Assembly: GCF_002901445.1 (NCBI RefSeq)
Contig: NZ_PPPD01000005.1
Span: forward strand, 31,363 to 95,362
Direction: 5' to 3'
DNA: 64,000 bases
Source: Deinococcus koreensis
GTDB taxonomy: Bacteria; Deinococcota; Deinococci; Deinococcales; Deinococcaceae
The position numbers and the translations under genes were made by a program. This document shows positions 25,619 through 35,719 of this stretch, one piece after another (the stretch's first letter is position 1; every line of letters begins with the position of its first letter). The notes under the pieces are model-generated. The model did not search any database, had not been told where the DNA came from, and saw only the letters and a program-made list of their open reading frames with translations.

Positions 25619-28102
25619 TTATGGCCCAGGGGTAGGGGTGGGGGTGGGCATGACGGTGGTCGTCTTCGTCTCGCTGACCAGACCACGCACGTCGATGGCC
25701 TGCACGCGCACCGTATAAGTTCCCGGTGCCGCGTACTCATGGGTCAGGGAGTAATCGGTCTGGCGCTGGGGCGTGTCAAAGGTTCGCTTGTCCGGAAGAC
25801 TACCGTCGCCCCAATCGACCTGCACAGCCTGGAGGTTGCTGTCCGAGTCACTCGCCGTGCCGTAGATGCCCTGGAGGAGGTAGCGGGGCAGGACGCGAAC
25901 CGTGTCGACGACCGGCGGTACATTGGCATACAGCGGGTCGGTATCGGCGTTGTCTGGAAGGCCGTCGCCATCGGTGTCCTTCAGGAATGGCGAGGTGCCC
26001 AGAGCCTGTTCCTTGCTGTCGTTCAGGCCGTCCCCATCAGCGTCGGCCACCAAAGGGCTAGGGAAAACCCGGCGTGGATAGCCCTTGACCCTGTTGGTCA
26101 GCGGGATGACATTCCAGCCGACCTTGACCTCCTCGCCGTCGTTCAGGCCGTCGCCGTCACCGTCAGCCACAGTATCCGAGGTGCCGTGGACGTACTCCTC
26201 GTTGTCGAAGAGCCCGTCGCTGTCCTGATCGCGCACACGCATCAGATGCAGGGTGCTGTTCTGGGTGAGCAGGATGTCGTCGGCGTTGGTCGCCGGGCCG
26301 AGGTTCAGGTCTGCCGAGCCGATAGTGGCCCACAACGCGTGATCCGACGGTGCTACCGCCACGTCGCCCTTAAAGACGGGTCCATTGTCATATACCGAGG
26401 TCAGGACGCGCACGCCGGCCCTGTTCGTCTGGGTCTGGTATGGCAGCCCCAAGATGTCTTTGAGCACGGTGCCCAGCCGCACCCCCACGATCTGCCCGTC
26501 CCTGCGCTGCACGTTGGTCGCCACGCGTTGGCGCACGACGTCGCCGTTGCCGTAATCGATGACCACCAGCGCCGTCTTGGCATTGGTGACCTCCTTGAGA
26601 AACTCGAAATTGCGTCCGGCGTCGTCGAGAAGGTTGTAGGTACTGAACTGGAAGAGAAGGTCGCGCGGATTGTGCTGCAGCTGCAAGGCGAGATCGCCGG
26701 GCAGATCGAGGCTGGCCGAGAGTATACCCGTCTCGCCGCCGCTGCTCAGGGTCGTGCCCTCGCCCGCACTGGGCACTGTCATGGTGCCCACCGGTACGAA
26801 GCGTTTGCGGTCGCTGGGGTCACGACGCAGCGCAGTGATCTGCAGGTCTTTGAGCGCGAAGCTGATGTCGCCAGTATTGCGTACCCGGAAGCCCACCTTG
26901 AGATTCCCGCCGTTCAGCGAGTAGCCATCCGACGTGCTCAGCGACTCGTTTTTCTCGGCCGTCGTCTGGCTGGAGCGCACCGACTCCTCACTGTACGTGG
27001 CTGTCTTCTCATAGCCGTAGCCTGCCGACACCGTCGCTGAGGCGCTCGCCGAGGCGCTCGCGCCGCTGGGAAAGCCGGCCTCGACGCTGGCCTCGATGGT
27101 GGCGCTGACCTCTGCGGTGACCCGCTGGGTCTGGGTGTCGGACGCGCTGCGGCGATCCTCCTGGCCGAGCGTGAGTGAGGTCGAGGTGCCGGTGACCCGC
27201 GTCTGGTCGGCCGTACGCGTGATGTTCAGGTCGATTACCGGGGCGGTGGCAACCGACAGCTCCAGGCGCGGCGTGTTGGCGACCAGCGGGTTATAGCGCC
27301 CGCCGCGCTCGATGATCTCCTCGTAGTCGCTGTACTTGTCGCCGTCAGAGTCTGCCAGGGTGGGCGAGGTGCGGTAGGTACTGACTTCCTGCCCATCGAA
27401 CAGCGCCGAGTTGCCGCGTGCGTCGCCGTCTGTATCACGGTCGACCGGCGAGCTCACCCAGGTCATGACTTCATCGCGATCCCCCAAGCCGTCGCTATCG
27501 GTATCGGCACGCTGTGGGTCGGTAAACAGGGCGCGCTCCTGCTTGTCCCCCAGGCCGTCGCCGTCGGAGTCGGCCCGGAGGGGGTCGCTGGCCACGTGCG
27601 GAGTACCGATCTGCTCTCCAGCTGCTTTCAGAATAACGTCGTAGCCTGCCTGCTCATCCTGATCGGACACGCCGTCGCCATCGGTGTCGGTGCCGCCAGC
27701 CGAAACGAGCCCGCCGATCTCCGCGGTAAACGCGCTCTCGCCGCCTGCAGTCTTCACCTTGAGGCGGTAGATGTATGTTTTGCCCAGTGTCAGTCCGGTG
27801 TCGGTGTACGTGGTGGCCTCTGCCGCTGGCGCGGCAATCGGGGCGAAGGGTTCGTCGGCCACCTTGCGCTCCAGCACGTAGCCGATGGCACCGGGCGTGG
27901 CCGTCCAGCGCAGGGTGATCGAGGAGGCCGTCACGTGCTGTACCACGAGGTTTACGGGAGCCGCCGGGGTGCCGGGTGTGGTGGGCGTCGTCGGCGTCGT
28001 CGGGGGAGTTGGTGGCGGTGAGGATGTGCAGGCGGCGAGCAGGGTCAGGGTCAGCACCAGCGTCAGGGGACGAACGGCGAGAACTGGGCGCGTTGAGCTC
28101 AT
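25619..28102 (-). CDS. Secreted lipoprotein with FN3, thrombospondin-type calcium repeats and PKD-like domain
   Basis: 827 aa from ATG 28102 behind AGGAG. The lipoprotein signal ends LTLTLLAAC (lipobox). A Pro/Thr linker is followed by a fibronectin III domain (about 45-130), then repeats DTDGDGVSDQDE, DSDGDGLGDKQE, DTDSDGLGDRDE and DSDGDKYSDYEE typical of Ca-binding thrombospondin type 3 segments. A beta-rich central part (RLELSVATAPVIDLNITR, Ala/Ser-rich SASASATVSAGYG) resembles binary-toxin-like calcium-binding proteins. Further DADGDGLND repeats and a C-terminal PKD-like domain (VDWGDGSLPDKRTF, YAAPGTYTVRVQAID) follow. It should sit on the cell surface; ligand unknown. Confidence 0.85.
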   Translation of the reverse strand: MSSTRPVLAVRPLTLVLTLTLLAACTSSPPPTPPTTPTTPTTPGTPAAPVNLVVQHVTASSITLRWTATPGAIGYVLERKVADEPFAPIAAPAAEATTYTDTGLTLGKTYIYRLKVKTAGGESAFTAEIGGLVSAGGTDTDGDGVSDQDEQAGYDVILKAAGEQIGTPHVASDPLRADSDGDGLGDKQERALFTDPQRADTDSDGLGDRDEVMTWVSSPVDRDTDGDARGNSALFDGQEVSTYRTSPTLADSDGDKYSDYEEIIERGGRYNPLVANTPRLELSVATAPVIDLNITRTADQTRVTGTSTSLTLGQEDRRSASDTQTQRVTAEVSATIEASVEAGFPSGASASASASATVSAGYGYEKTATYSEESVRSSQTTAEKNESLSTSDGYSLNGGNLKVGFRVRNTGDISFALKDLQITALRRDPSDRKRFVPVGTMTVPSAGEGTTLSSGGETGILSASLDLPGDLALQLQHNPRDLLFQFSTYNLLDDAGRNFEFLKEVTNAKTALVVIDYGNGDVVRQRVATNVQRRDGQIVGVRLGTVLKDILGLPYQTQTNRAGVRVLTSVYDNGPVFKGDVAVAPSDHALWATIGSADLNLGPATNADDILLTQNSTLHLMRVRDQDSDGLFDNEEYVHGTSDTVADGDGDGLNDGEEVKVGWNVIPLTNRVKGYPRRVFPSPLVADADGDGLNDSKEQALGTSPFLKDTDGDGLPDNADTDPLYANVPPVVDTVRVLPRYLLQGIYGTASDSDSNLQAVQVDWGDGSLPDKRTFDTPQRQTDYSLTHEYAAPGTYTVRVQAIDVRGLVSETKTTTVMPTPTPTPGP

Positions 28103-28617
28103 GGCAATCTCCTGTGGACTGTGAGGACGTCGGGCAGTGTGGTCGGAACCCAGGGCGAGCCGTGAAGCTAGATCTGGATAGTGAGGGCGGAGGGAAAAGG
28201 GGGAATCTGTTCTGCTCTGCCTCCTGCGCCGATGGTGAGTGTTGGCCCTTGGGGGTGTACGTCGTGCTGGGATGATTGAAGTGTGGTGACCCCGGCGTGA
28301 TCGCACCGTTATTGCCGTTGGTCTGGGCTCAGACTTCAGCGCCCTGAGCTCTGAGACGGGTGGAGTCGGCGACCGTGTTGACGGCTCCAGTCGCTCCATC
28401 GCAAGCAGCTCCAACGGGGCGTCGGATACTGGAAGACTGCGCTGCAGACGGGTTCTGACAGTGCCGATGAACGGAGCCTCTACAGCGTAGAAGTCTGGGC
28501 GGGAGGTGTGAAGGGAGTTAACTCCGGTCGGGCTGCTCGAGCGATTGGATCGGGGCTGCTGACCGATGCAGACCTGACTCCCTGGACGAACGGCACCGCC
28601 GCGGGTCACAGTGGGGC
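28103..28617. other. Intergenic region between lipoprotein and kinase genes
   Basis: 515 bp between divergent genes. The minus-strand frame continues open upstream of the lipoprotein start but lacks credible coding features. Both promoters should lie here; I see no clear -35/-10 pair. Confidence 0.4.
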
Positions 28618-29814
28618 ATGACCGTCCAGCCGCCGCCCAAGCGGAGCGGGCCGCACCCCTGGGTCACCATCGCCCAGGCGGTCGTCGACGACCTTTACTC
28701 GTTGCAGGGCTACGACAACGTCATGCTCTGTCACTTCGACCGAAAAGCGGGCGTGTCGACCCCGGTCGCGTGGGCCGGCCGGCACTCCGAAATGATGCGG
28801 CGCGCCGCCGGTCGGCTCCGGCAGCTGTTTCCCGGCGCCGACCCCTGGGAGATCTCGACCCGCTGGGATGTCAATCCGTCCATGGTTCAGCTGTGGTCGA
28901 GCGGTGAGACCGTGATCGACTCGGTCGTGAACCTGAACCGGGGCGTGAACGCCGAGGCCGTGCTGGAACTGATCAGCCGCGTGACCAGTATCCGGTACGC
29001 CATCTGCGTTCCACTCCGTGTGGAGGGTGTGTCGATCGGCTCCATCCTCGGCTTCCAGCGCTCCCCGGACTTCCCGGCGGCAAAGGTGCGCTACACCGAG
29101 GCCTTCGCGCGGCAGGTGGCCCTCAGCATCCACAATGTGCAGCTCCTGAACCTGCAACGGCAGACGTCGGCGGCGCTCGCGTCGTCCATGCAGCTCCTCG
29201 GGCAGGCGGAGGATCGCACCCGCCGCAGTATCAGCGAGTTCCTGCACTCGCAGGTGCAGTCCAAACTCCTCGTAGCGTGGTCACGGCTCGACGCCGTCCG
29301 GGCGGAGGACGAGGCGTCGCAGCGCGTGCTGGACGACGTGCGGCGCGACCTCGAACTGCTGCGGGAACACGACGTGCGGCTGGTCAGCCACCAGCTTCAC
29401 CCGGAAGCGCTGAGCGTCGGCCTGATTCCCGCGCTGCAGGTGCTGGTCAGCCGCTTCCGGCGCGTGATCGAGATCAATCTGGTGGCGAATGATGTCCTGG
29501 TACAGCTCGACACCGAGGGCAGTGAGCAGTTGCCGCACGACCTGCGCCTGATCGTCTTCCGGATCGTCGAGGAAGCCCTCGGCAATACCCTCAAGCACGC
29601 CGCAGCCACCCGCGTCACGGTGCAGCTGACCCTGCAAGACCGGCGCCTGCAGCTCATGGTTTCGGACGACGGCCGGGGCTTCGATCCGCACACCGTCACG
29701 CCTGGACTCGGGCTGCGCTGCCTCGCGGCACGGGTCGGAGCGTCGGGCGGGCAGTGGACGATCGACAGTCGTCCAGGCGGCCCGACAACCGTCCGCGCGT
29801 GGTGGCCGCAGTGA
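28618..29814 (+). CDS. GAF-domain sensor histidine kinase (NarX/LiaS-like)
   Basis: 398 aa, no transmembrane segment. N-terminal GAF domain (about 15-180, ending YTEAFARQVALSIHNVQLL). The dimerisation/phosphoacceptor helix reads EDRTRRSISEFLHSQVQSKL; H in EFLHSQ replaces the usual ELHD, an atypical H-box. The HATPase_c domain shows IVEEALGNTLKHAAA (N box), VSDDGRGFDP (G1) and GLGLRCLAARV (G2). It would phosphorylate the LuxR-type regulator encoded 136 bp downstream on the same strand. Confidence 0.88.
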   Translation: MTVQPPPKRSGPHPWVTIAQAVVDDLYSLQGYDNVMLCHFDRKAGVSTPVAWAGRHSEMMRRAAGRLRQLFPGADPWEISTRWDVNPSMVQLWSSGETVIDSVVNLNRGVNAEAVLELISRVTSIRYAICVPLRVEGVSIGSILGFQRSPDFPAAKVRYTEAFARQVALSIHNVQLLNLQRQTSAALASSMQLLGQAEDRTRRSISEFLHSQVQSKLLVAWSRLDAVRAEDEASQRVLDDVRRDLELLREHDVRLVSHQLHPEALSVGLIPALQVLVSRFRRVIEINLVANDVLVQLDTEGSEQLPHDLRLIVFRIVEEALGNTLKHAAATRVTVQLTLQDRRLQLMVSDDGRGFDPHTVTPGLGLRCLAARVGASGGQWTIDSRPGGPTTVRAWWPQ

Positions 29815-29950
29815 CCGGCGGCCACGCGGCCCTCAGCGCCACACCAGCGCTGCAACAGGCGTCAGGCAGATCCGAATCGTCCTACCGGTGGGCCGTGCCC
29901 TGCCCTTTGGCAGCGCGCAGCTCCGTACGCGCGGATCAGGGGACACGCGC

Positions 29951-30637
29951 GTGAGCCGCCTGAGGATCTCTCTGGTCGAGGACGAGCGCTTCTTCCGCGA
30001 GCTGCTGACGGGCGCCCTCTCGCACAGCGGTGCCGTCAGTGTGCAGGCCAGCCTGGAAAGCGTGGACGAGGCGCTGCGCGACCCAGCCATCGGCCACTCG
30101 GACGCCGTTCTCGTCGACATCGACCTGGCAGGCGAGGACGGCATCGCGCTGTGCTGGACACTGCGCCACCGGCATCCGTCCCTGGGCATCGTGCTGCTGT
30201 CGAACCACGCCCACATCGCGTTCGCCCACCGGCTGATCAGCGCCGAACTGAGCGGCTGGGGGTACCTGCTCAAGAAGTCGGTGCAGGATCTGCGAACCGT
30301 CCTCCGCGCCATCACGGCCGTCGCGGCGGGCCAGGTGGTGCTCGATCCGCAACTGGCGGCGCTCGATACCGTGGGGCCCGGCCGGCACCTCAACCTGAGC
30401 AGCCGTCAACGCGCCATGTGGGCGCTCATCACGCAGGGATACAGCAATGCCGCCATCGCCGAGCACCTGGGCGTCAGCGTCAAGGTGATTGACAACGCGG
30501 TGGGCGGACTATACGCCGCGCTCGACATCGACGCTCGGGATCCGAAGCTGAACGCGCGGGTCTCCGCCGCGCTGCGGTACGCCCGCGAGGCGCAGCAGGC
30601 CAACCTGACGATCATCACCTCGCCGCCCCGCAGCTGA
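29951..30637 (+). CDS. NarL/FixJ-type response regulator
   Basis: 228 aa from GTG 29951 (MSRLRISLVEDERFF); a longer frame to 29888 is unlikely. The receiver domain (1-120) has the acidic pair ED (about 10-11), phosphoacceptor D in DAVLVDIDLAGEDG and K in YLLKKSVQDL. The C-terminal LuxR-type HTH (about 155-220) reads LSSRQRAMWALITQGYSNAA then IAEHLGVSVKVIDNAV. Partner of the upstream kinase. This is the only complete response regulator in the signalling island. Confidence 0.9.
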   Translation: MSRLRISLVEDERFFRELLTGALSHSGAVSVQASLESVDEALRDPAIGHSDAVLVDIDLAGEDGIALCWTLRHRHPSLGIVLLSNHAHIAFAHRLISAELSGWGYLLKKSVQDLRTVLRAITAVAAGQVVLDPQLAALDTVGPGRHLNLSSRQRAMWALITQGYSNAAIAEHLGVSVKVIDNAVGGLYAALDIDARDPKLNARVSAALRYAREAQQANLTIITSPPRS

Positions 30638-30721
30638 AGCCCGCGACTGGTTCGGGAAGGCCCTGGACGTGGATGCCTGGAGCCTGAGAGCGGTCACCAG
30701 ATCGGTTGATGGTCGACCCGA

Positions 30722-30850
30722 TCACTGACGCCGCAGCGTGATCTGCGCGGAGTGGGCCACGACCTCGAACGACAGCACGTCACGGTAGAAGGCGGTGGAG
30801 CGGGCCAGGTCGCTGACCGGCAGCACCGGGGTCATCTCGATGAGGTGCAT
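30722..30850 (-). pseudogene. Glyoxalase/bleomycin-resistance (VOC) protein fragment
   Basis: A 42-aa ORF starting at ATG 30850 behind GAGGGGGGA. MHLIEMTPVLPVSDLARSTA followed by FYRDVLSFEVVAHSAQ is the first beta-alpha-beta unit of a VOC domain, which normally needs about 115-130 residues. The frame ends after LRRQ. It is therefore a truncated remnant. Confidence 0.6.
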
Positions 30851-30901
30851 CCGTCCCCCCCTCGAGGGTACTCCGGCGGGGTAGACCGCGCTGGCCGTGG
30901 C

Positions 30902-32083
30902 CTACGGTATGGAGGGCGTCTTCGGGAACCGCACGTAGAACGTCGCCCCGTCGCCCGGGTGACTTTCTCCCCAGACCTCAGCGCCATGCCGGATCATGAC
31001 CCGCCGGACATTGGCCAGGCCCAACCCGATGCCCTGGAACTCGCGTTCATGGTGCAGGCGTTGGAAGGCCCCGAACAGACGATCCTTATAGCGCGGGTCG
31101 AAGCCGACGCCATCGTCCTGCACGAACACGACCCAGGCCTCCTCTTCGTCGCGGGCCCCCACCTCGATGCGGGCCCGCGCCCGGCCGGCGGTGTACTTCA
31201 CCGCGTTGCTCAGGAGGTTCTCGAACGCCAGGGTCAGCAGCTCGGGATCGCCCCGCACGACTGGCAGGTCGCCGGCCACCCAGTCGATCTCGCGGCCCTG
31301 GGTCTCCGGAGCCAGGTGGAACCAGGCGCGCATGACCACCTGGGCGAGGTGAACGTCCCGCACCTGCAGGGCCGTCTGGGAGGCGCGGGCCAGCCCGAGC
31401 AGTTCGTCCACCATCCGGCCCAGCCGCTCGGCGGCGCCGTCCAGCACCTCCAGGAGCCGCACGTCGCTCTCGGTCAGCCGGGGGGCGGCCTGCCGGCGCA
31501 GCACCTCCAGAAAGCCACGCAGGTGCCGCAGTGGCGTGCGCAGGTCATGGGACACCCCGCCGATGAACGCGTCCAGCTCCCGGTTCTCCTGCCGCAGGGC
31601 CGCCGTCTTGCGCCGGACGCCCTGCGTAATCTCCGCCTCGACGTCCGACGCCCGGATCTCCGAGAGTTTCAGCGCGGTGACGTCCTCGTGCATCACCAGG
31701 GCCAGCCGCTCCCCCTGCGCCGCAAAGGGCCGCACGTGCACCCGGTACCAGCGCTGGCGCACCGGAGTGTGACAGGGATAGGTCAGCGTATAGTCCGCCC
31801 GCTCGCCGGCCAGCACAGCCCGCAGTCCGGCCGCCACCGGCGCGGCCTCGTCGGATGCCGGGCCACTCGCCGCGTCGCAGACCTGCAGGTAATTCACCCC
31901 GCGTCCGCAGGCGGCCTCGGTACCGCCGTTGTCGTTTATGAAGGCTGTCCACGCCGCGTTGACGTCCAGGATGGTGCCGTCTGCGGCCACGACGGCGAGC
32001 GCTGGCAGCAGATCCAAGGCCGCCTGGGCGGCCGGGACGCTCAGCGCGGAGGAGCGAAGGGTGGCGGGGGAATCAATCAGCAC
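30902..32083 (-). CDS. PAS-domain sensor histidine kinase
   Basis: About 393 aa from GTG 32083, chosen because GGAGAGG lies upstream; GTG 32107 is an alternative. PAS fold (about 15-140, with ILDVNAAWTAFI and RWYRVHVRPFA). A coiled linker leads to the HisKA H-box GGVSHDLRTPLRHLRGFLEV. HATPase_c shows FENLLSNAVKYTAG (N), VQDDGVGFDPRYKDR (G1) and GIGLGLANVRRV (G2). Cytoplasmic, soluble. No receiver or regulator gene is adjacent, so it is an orphan. The HisKA/HATPase pair is very similar in style to the kinases at 32807, 37697 and 45213. Confidence 0.9.
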   Translation of the reverse strand: MLIDSPATLRSSALSVPAAQAALDLLPALAVVAADGTILDVNAAWTAFINDNGGTEAACGRGVNYLQVCDAASGPASDEAAPVAAGLRAVLAGERADYTLTYPCHTPVRQRWYRVHVRPFAAQGERLALVMHEDVTALKLSEIRASDVEAEITQGVRRKTAALRQENRELDAFIGGVSHDLRTPLRHLRGFLEVLRRQAAPRLTESDVRLLEVLDGAAERLGRMVDELLGLARASQTALQVRDVHLAQVVMRAWFHLAPETQGREIDWVAGDLPVVRGDPELLTLAFENLLSNAVKYTAGRARARIEVGARDEEEAWVVFVQDDGVGFDPRYKDRLFGAFQRLHHEREFQGIGLGLANVRRVMIRHGAEVWGESHPGDGATFYVRFPKTPSIP

Positions 32084-32806
32084 AGTCGCCTCTCCACCAG
32101 CACACACGATGGATCTTCAGGCTGGCCGCGCCTTGAGTGAACGCCTGTTTATGTCCAGCCAGGAGCACGCCAGTGCCAGGGGGTGCACCACGCTGGAGCT
32201 GGCCGGCGCTCCCCGAACCGGACGGCGTTGATCGGGACAGCGCCCCCGGGCCTTCCCCCATCCACAGCTGCACCAGCACGCGGCGCGTTGAAGGGAGCGT
32301 GACGGTCGCTGTCCACGCCCACGGGAGCCGAGCGGGCGGCGCCGGGTCGCGTGAGCTGGCGCTGAAGGCGGGCAAGCCCCCGCGTCAGACAGGGCGCTCC
32401 CCCCGAGGTGCCGACGACGTCCCGGAGGGCCGACCCGCCGCGCCACCAGAGGGAGGCCCGCCCCTCTGCCCAGCCATGCTGTGGCCCGCACAAGTGAGCG
32501 GCGATCCCTGGCGTCACCGGGCGGCGGTGCAGGGGCGTTGGCCACAGGCTCGGGTGAATCATAGCCATGCCGATTGATTCCGTTCTGTCTTCGGCATCAA
32601 CGGAACTGAACGAAGAAGGAAGCCTCCAGGCCTGTGCGGCAGACCGCACCTCTGGGGCCACGCGCTGCGCGGGGGGGCCTCACTCGAATCGGTCGCGCGC
32701 GCACCGCCTTCCGGGCCACCGGTCGTCAGGTCTGCACACCCGTTGACCGCACGGGGGGCCCGGCCTTGAGATGAAGGCGCGCGGGCTCCAGGGGTCAGCT
32801 GCCGGT
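32084..32806. other. Intergenic region with conserved 27-bp element
   Basis: 723 bp without a credible gene. At 32572-32598 it holds a 27-bp sequence that recurs at 47268-47294 with three changes; read on the minus strand both begin with ATG and encode MPKTERNQSAWL and MPNSDRNQSRP. Confidence 0.4.
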
Positions 32807-35611
32807 TCATGGGCGCTGGAGCGCGCGCGGCAACGTGAACCCGAACACGGCGCCGGTTGTCCCGTCACTCTCAGCGAAGACCCGGCCCGCGTGCTTGGTC
32901 ACGATTTTGCGCATGGCCGCCAGCCCCACCCCTGATCCCGGAAACTCACTCTGGAGGTGGAGCCGCTGGAAGACCTGGAAGAGTTTGTCCGTATACCTCG
33001 TGTCAAACCCCACGCCATTGTCACGAACGGAGATCACCCACTCGTGTTCGGTTCCTTCAACCTGCAGGGCAATGACCGCCACATCCTGCCCACTGGAGAA
33101 CTTGACGGCATTGCCCAGCAGGCTCAGCAACACCTGCTGGAGAAGTTTGGGATCGGCCCAGACCGGTTGCAACCCGCTCACCCTCCACTCGACCTTGAGG
33201 GTGGGGAACGCGGCGTGAGCAGCCCGCTGCGCCTGAACGATCAGGGGCTCCAGGCTGATCAGTCGGGGCATCAGCCGTTCCCGACCGATCTGGGACAACA
33301 CCAGCATGCCGTCGATCATGTCTGTCATCCGCTCGGCACTGTCCTGGATCACGCTCAGATGGTGCTCCAACTTGTCGCTCTGGGCGTGCTGAAGGGCCCG
33401 TTTCGCGAGGTCGGCAAAGCTCAGGACATGGCGCACGGGGGTACGGAGGTCATGGGACGCGGAGTAGGCAAAGGCTTCCAGTTCCTGGTTCACCACCGTG
33501 AGGGCGGCCGCGCGGGCATCCAGTTCGTCCCGTTGCTGGCGCAGTTGATCGGTTTGCAGGGTGTGTTCCAGCGCGATCTGCATGCCCTGCACCACGGCCC
33601 GGATGACGCCCTGCTCCCGCGCTGTCCACCGGCGGTGCTGTTTCCCGGCCGTGAGAAAACCATGGGGCTGACCATGCACGAGGATGGGAAAAAAGGCGGC
33701 GTGTTGATCCGGCGCCGCCGGCACCGCGCTCAGGTGATGGGCCTCGACGTCCCAGGCCTCCACGAACTGACCGGCTCCCGCTTGGATGGCCGCCGTGAAG
33801 TTGGGAGCGTCCATCGGCACCCCCGCCACCAGCTGCTCGAGCACGTCCAGCATGAGATCGTCCGACCAGACCCGCGCCGTCCAGCGGGCATGCTCCGGCT
33901 CGAAGTACACCGCGCTGACCTCAGGCACCGTGGCGTGAATCGTCCGGATGGCCTGCTGCGCCAGTTCCAGGACGCTGGTGACGCCACCCACCGCGAGCGT
34001 GAAGGTGACAAAGGCGTCCAGTCCGGCGCGTTCCAGTTCGAGTTGTTGGGTTTGCTGGCGCAGGGCGTCATTCTGCCGGCGCAGCAGGGTCGCGTGGGTG
34101 GCCCACTCCAGCGCCAGCTCCAGGCTGCGCCCCACCACCAGGAAGACGGCCTGATCGCCGGGATGCCAGACCGGACTGTCCTGGGTGCCCACCACGAACA
34201 TGCCGCACGGCTGGCCATCCGTGAAATAGGGATAAAATCCGGCCGAGCCGTACTTGTCTGTCCGCTCCATGTGCTGATCCTTGGCCTTCCAGTCCTCCAC
34301 AAACACGGGACGGGCCTGCTGGATCGCCTCGGCGAAGGCGGGGGTGTCCATCGGCACCCCCGCCCTCAGGGCCACCGCCAGCTCGGCGTCCGGCACCTCC
34401 AGCGTGCTGGCCCTCCACAGGCCGTCCTCGACCGTGTAGTAGACCACCGACCAGCCCGGCAAGAACGCCAGCAGCAGCGCCTTTGCGCGCTCGGCCAGCC
34501 GCTGCTGATCTGTTTCGGTACCGATGGATTCCGTCAGGGCCACGAATGCGTCCAGCGCCGCCTGCCGCTCCTGGCGCCGGTACTCATCGGCACGCTCCAG
34601 CGCGCTGCCCAGGCTGCGGGCCACCGCCAGGAACATCTCCCGGTGCTCGGCGCTCCAACTCTCCGGCTGCTCGGCCCCCACCGTGAACATGGACACCGGC
34701 AGGCCATGGCGAAAGTACGGGGCGAGGGCAGCGATCTGAAACTGCTCGGTGAAGGGCACACCCTCCGCCGCCGCGTTCCAGTGATCCACAAACAGCGGGC
34801 TGCGCTGGGCCACCGCCCGGGCGAAGCTGGGGGTACTGACGGGTAAGCCGGCCGTGATCACGTCGTGCAGCGCCTGCGGCCGCTCGTCGGTGGCGATGCG
34901 GGCCACCCACTGCTCGCCCTGCACCTCGAAATACGCGCTGATCACGCCAGGAATCACCGATCCCAGCACCTGCTCGGCCATCCGGATCAGCGCGTCGACG
35001 TCCGTGGTGGCGCCGACCGCTGCTGTGAGCGAGATGAACGAGGTCAGGGCGGTGGCCTGACGCTGCCGCTCCTCCGCCCGGGCGCGCAACTCTGTCATCA
35101 GACGCAGCCGGTCAACTGCCAGACCGCCCTGGGCCGACAGAATTTTGAGGAACCGCTGCTCTTCGGGTGAAAAGTCATGCGGATCTGCGAAGTCAATGGC
35201 AATGGCGCCCAGTGCCCGGTCGTCCACGCCCATGGGCAACAGGGCCGTGGCCACTGGGGCCCGGGCCCCGGTGCGCGATTCCAGATCGGGATAGGTGTTC
35301 AAAAGCGCGTCGCGGTGGTGGAAAAACTGTGGGGCGCGGGCCAACACCACGTCCCCGACCGGCGTGCCTGAAGCAAGTGAACCGTCCTGCCAGACCAGCC
35401 GCTCTTCCGCCTGGTGCCCGTACCTGGCGGCGATGCGCAGCGTCCCCCTGTCATCAACGAGGAAAATGGCCCCTCCCAGGCCACCCAGCGCCTGCAGGGC
35501 GGGGTTCAATATGATGTCGAAGATCGCTTCTGGCGTGCTGGTGGCCGCCAGTGCCTCGCTCACCTCCTGAAGGGTCGCTGAGAGCACGCTGACGCTGGGC
35601 TGTATGGGCAC
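32807..35611 (-). CDS. Multi-GAF sensor histidine kinase
   Basis: 934 aa. GAF 1 at about 15-170 (AIFDIILNPALQALGGLGGA), then three further GAF-like units of similar layout at about 190-345, 360-515 and 530-685, each beginning with ALTSFISLTAAVG-, ALDAFVALTESIG- or GLDAFVTFTLAVG-like helices and sharing VP(M/S)D(T/A)P. The repeats suggest internal duplication. HisKA H-box YSASHDLRTPVRHVLSFADL and HATPase_c (LLGNAVKFSSG, VRDNGVGFDTRY, GSGVGLAAMRKI) follow. Start GTG 35611, 7 nt after TACAGT (leaderless style). Orphan kinase; ligands of the GAF units cannot be deduced, and no bilin-binding Cys motif is obvious. Confidence 0.88.
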   Translation of the reverse strand: MPIQPSVSVLSATLQEVSEALAATSTPEAIFDIILNPALQALGGLGGAIFLVDDRGTLRIAARYGHQAEERLVWQDGSLASGTPVGDVVLARAPQFFHHRDALLNTYPDLESRTGARAPVATALLPMGVDDRALGAIAIDFADPHDFSPEEQRFLKILSAQGGLAVDRLRLMTELRARAEERQRQATALTSFISLTAAVGATTDVDALIRMAEQVLGSVIPGVISAYFEVQGEQWVARIATDERPQALHDVITAGLPVSTPSFARAVAQRSPLFVDHWNAAAEGVPFTEQFQIAALAPYFRHGLPVSMFTVGAEQPESWSAEHREMFLAVARSLGSALERADEYRRQERQAALDAFVALTESIGTETDQQRLAERAKALLLAFLPGWSVVYYTVEDGLWRASTLEVPDAELAVALRAGVPMDTPAFAEAIQQARPVFVEDWKAKDQHMERTDKYGSAGFYPYFTDGQPCGMFVVGTQDSPVWHPGDQAVFLVVGRSLELALEWATHATLLRRQNDALRQQTQQLELERAGLDAFVTFTLAVGGVTSVLELAQQAIRTIHATVPEVSAVYFEPEHARWTARVWSDDLMLDVLEQLVAGVPMDAPNFTAAIQAGAGQFVEAWDVEAHHLSAVPAAPDQHAAFFPILVHGQPHGFLTAGKQHRRWTAREQGVIRAVVQGMQIALEHTLQTDQLRQQRDELDARAAALTVVNQELEAFAYSASHDLRTPVRHVLSFADLAKRALQHAQSDKLEHHLSVIQDSAERMTDMIDGMLVLSQIGRERLMPRLISLEPLIVQAQRAAHAAFPTLKVEWRVSGLQPVWADPKLLQQVLLSLLGNAVKFSSGQDVAVIALQVEGTEHEWVISVRDNGVGFDTRYTDKLFQVFQRLHLQSEFPGSGVGLAAMRKIVTKHAGRVFAESDGTTGAVFGFTLPRALQRP

Positions 35612-35719
35612 AGCAGCGACTGTACCGGATCAGGGAAGGGGGGCGAGGAACACGTCTCACCTTTGTCGCAGGACGGTAGAGGCCGACTCACCCGACCGGC
35701 CCCTGGCCGCTGTTGAGGT

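Noticed and set aside
32957..34846. 629-codon plus-strand open frame opposite the multi-GAF kinase
   Set aside because: Antisense of a well-defined kinase; His/Gln/Arg-rich composition typical of shadows.
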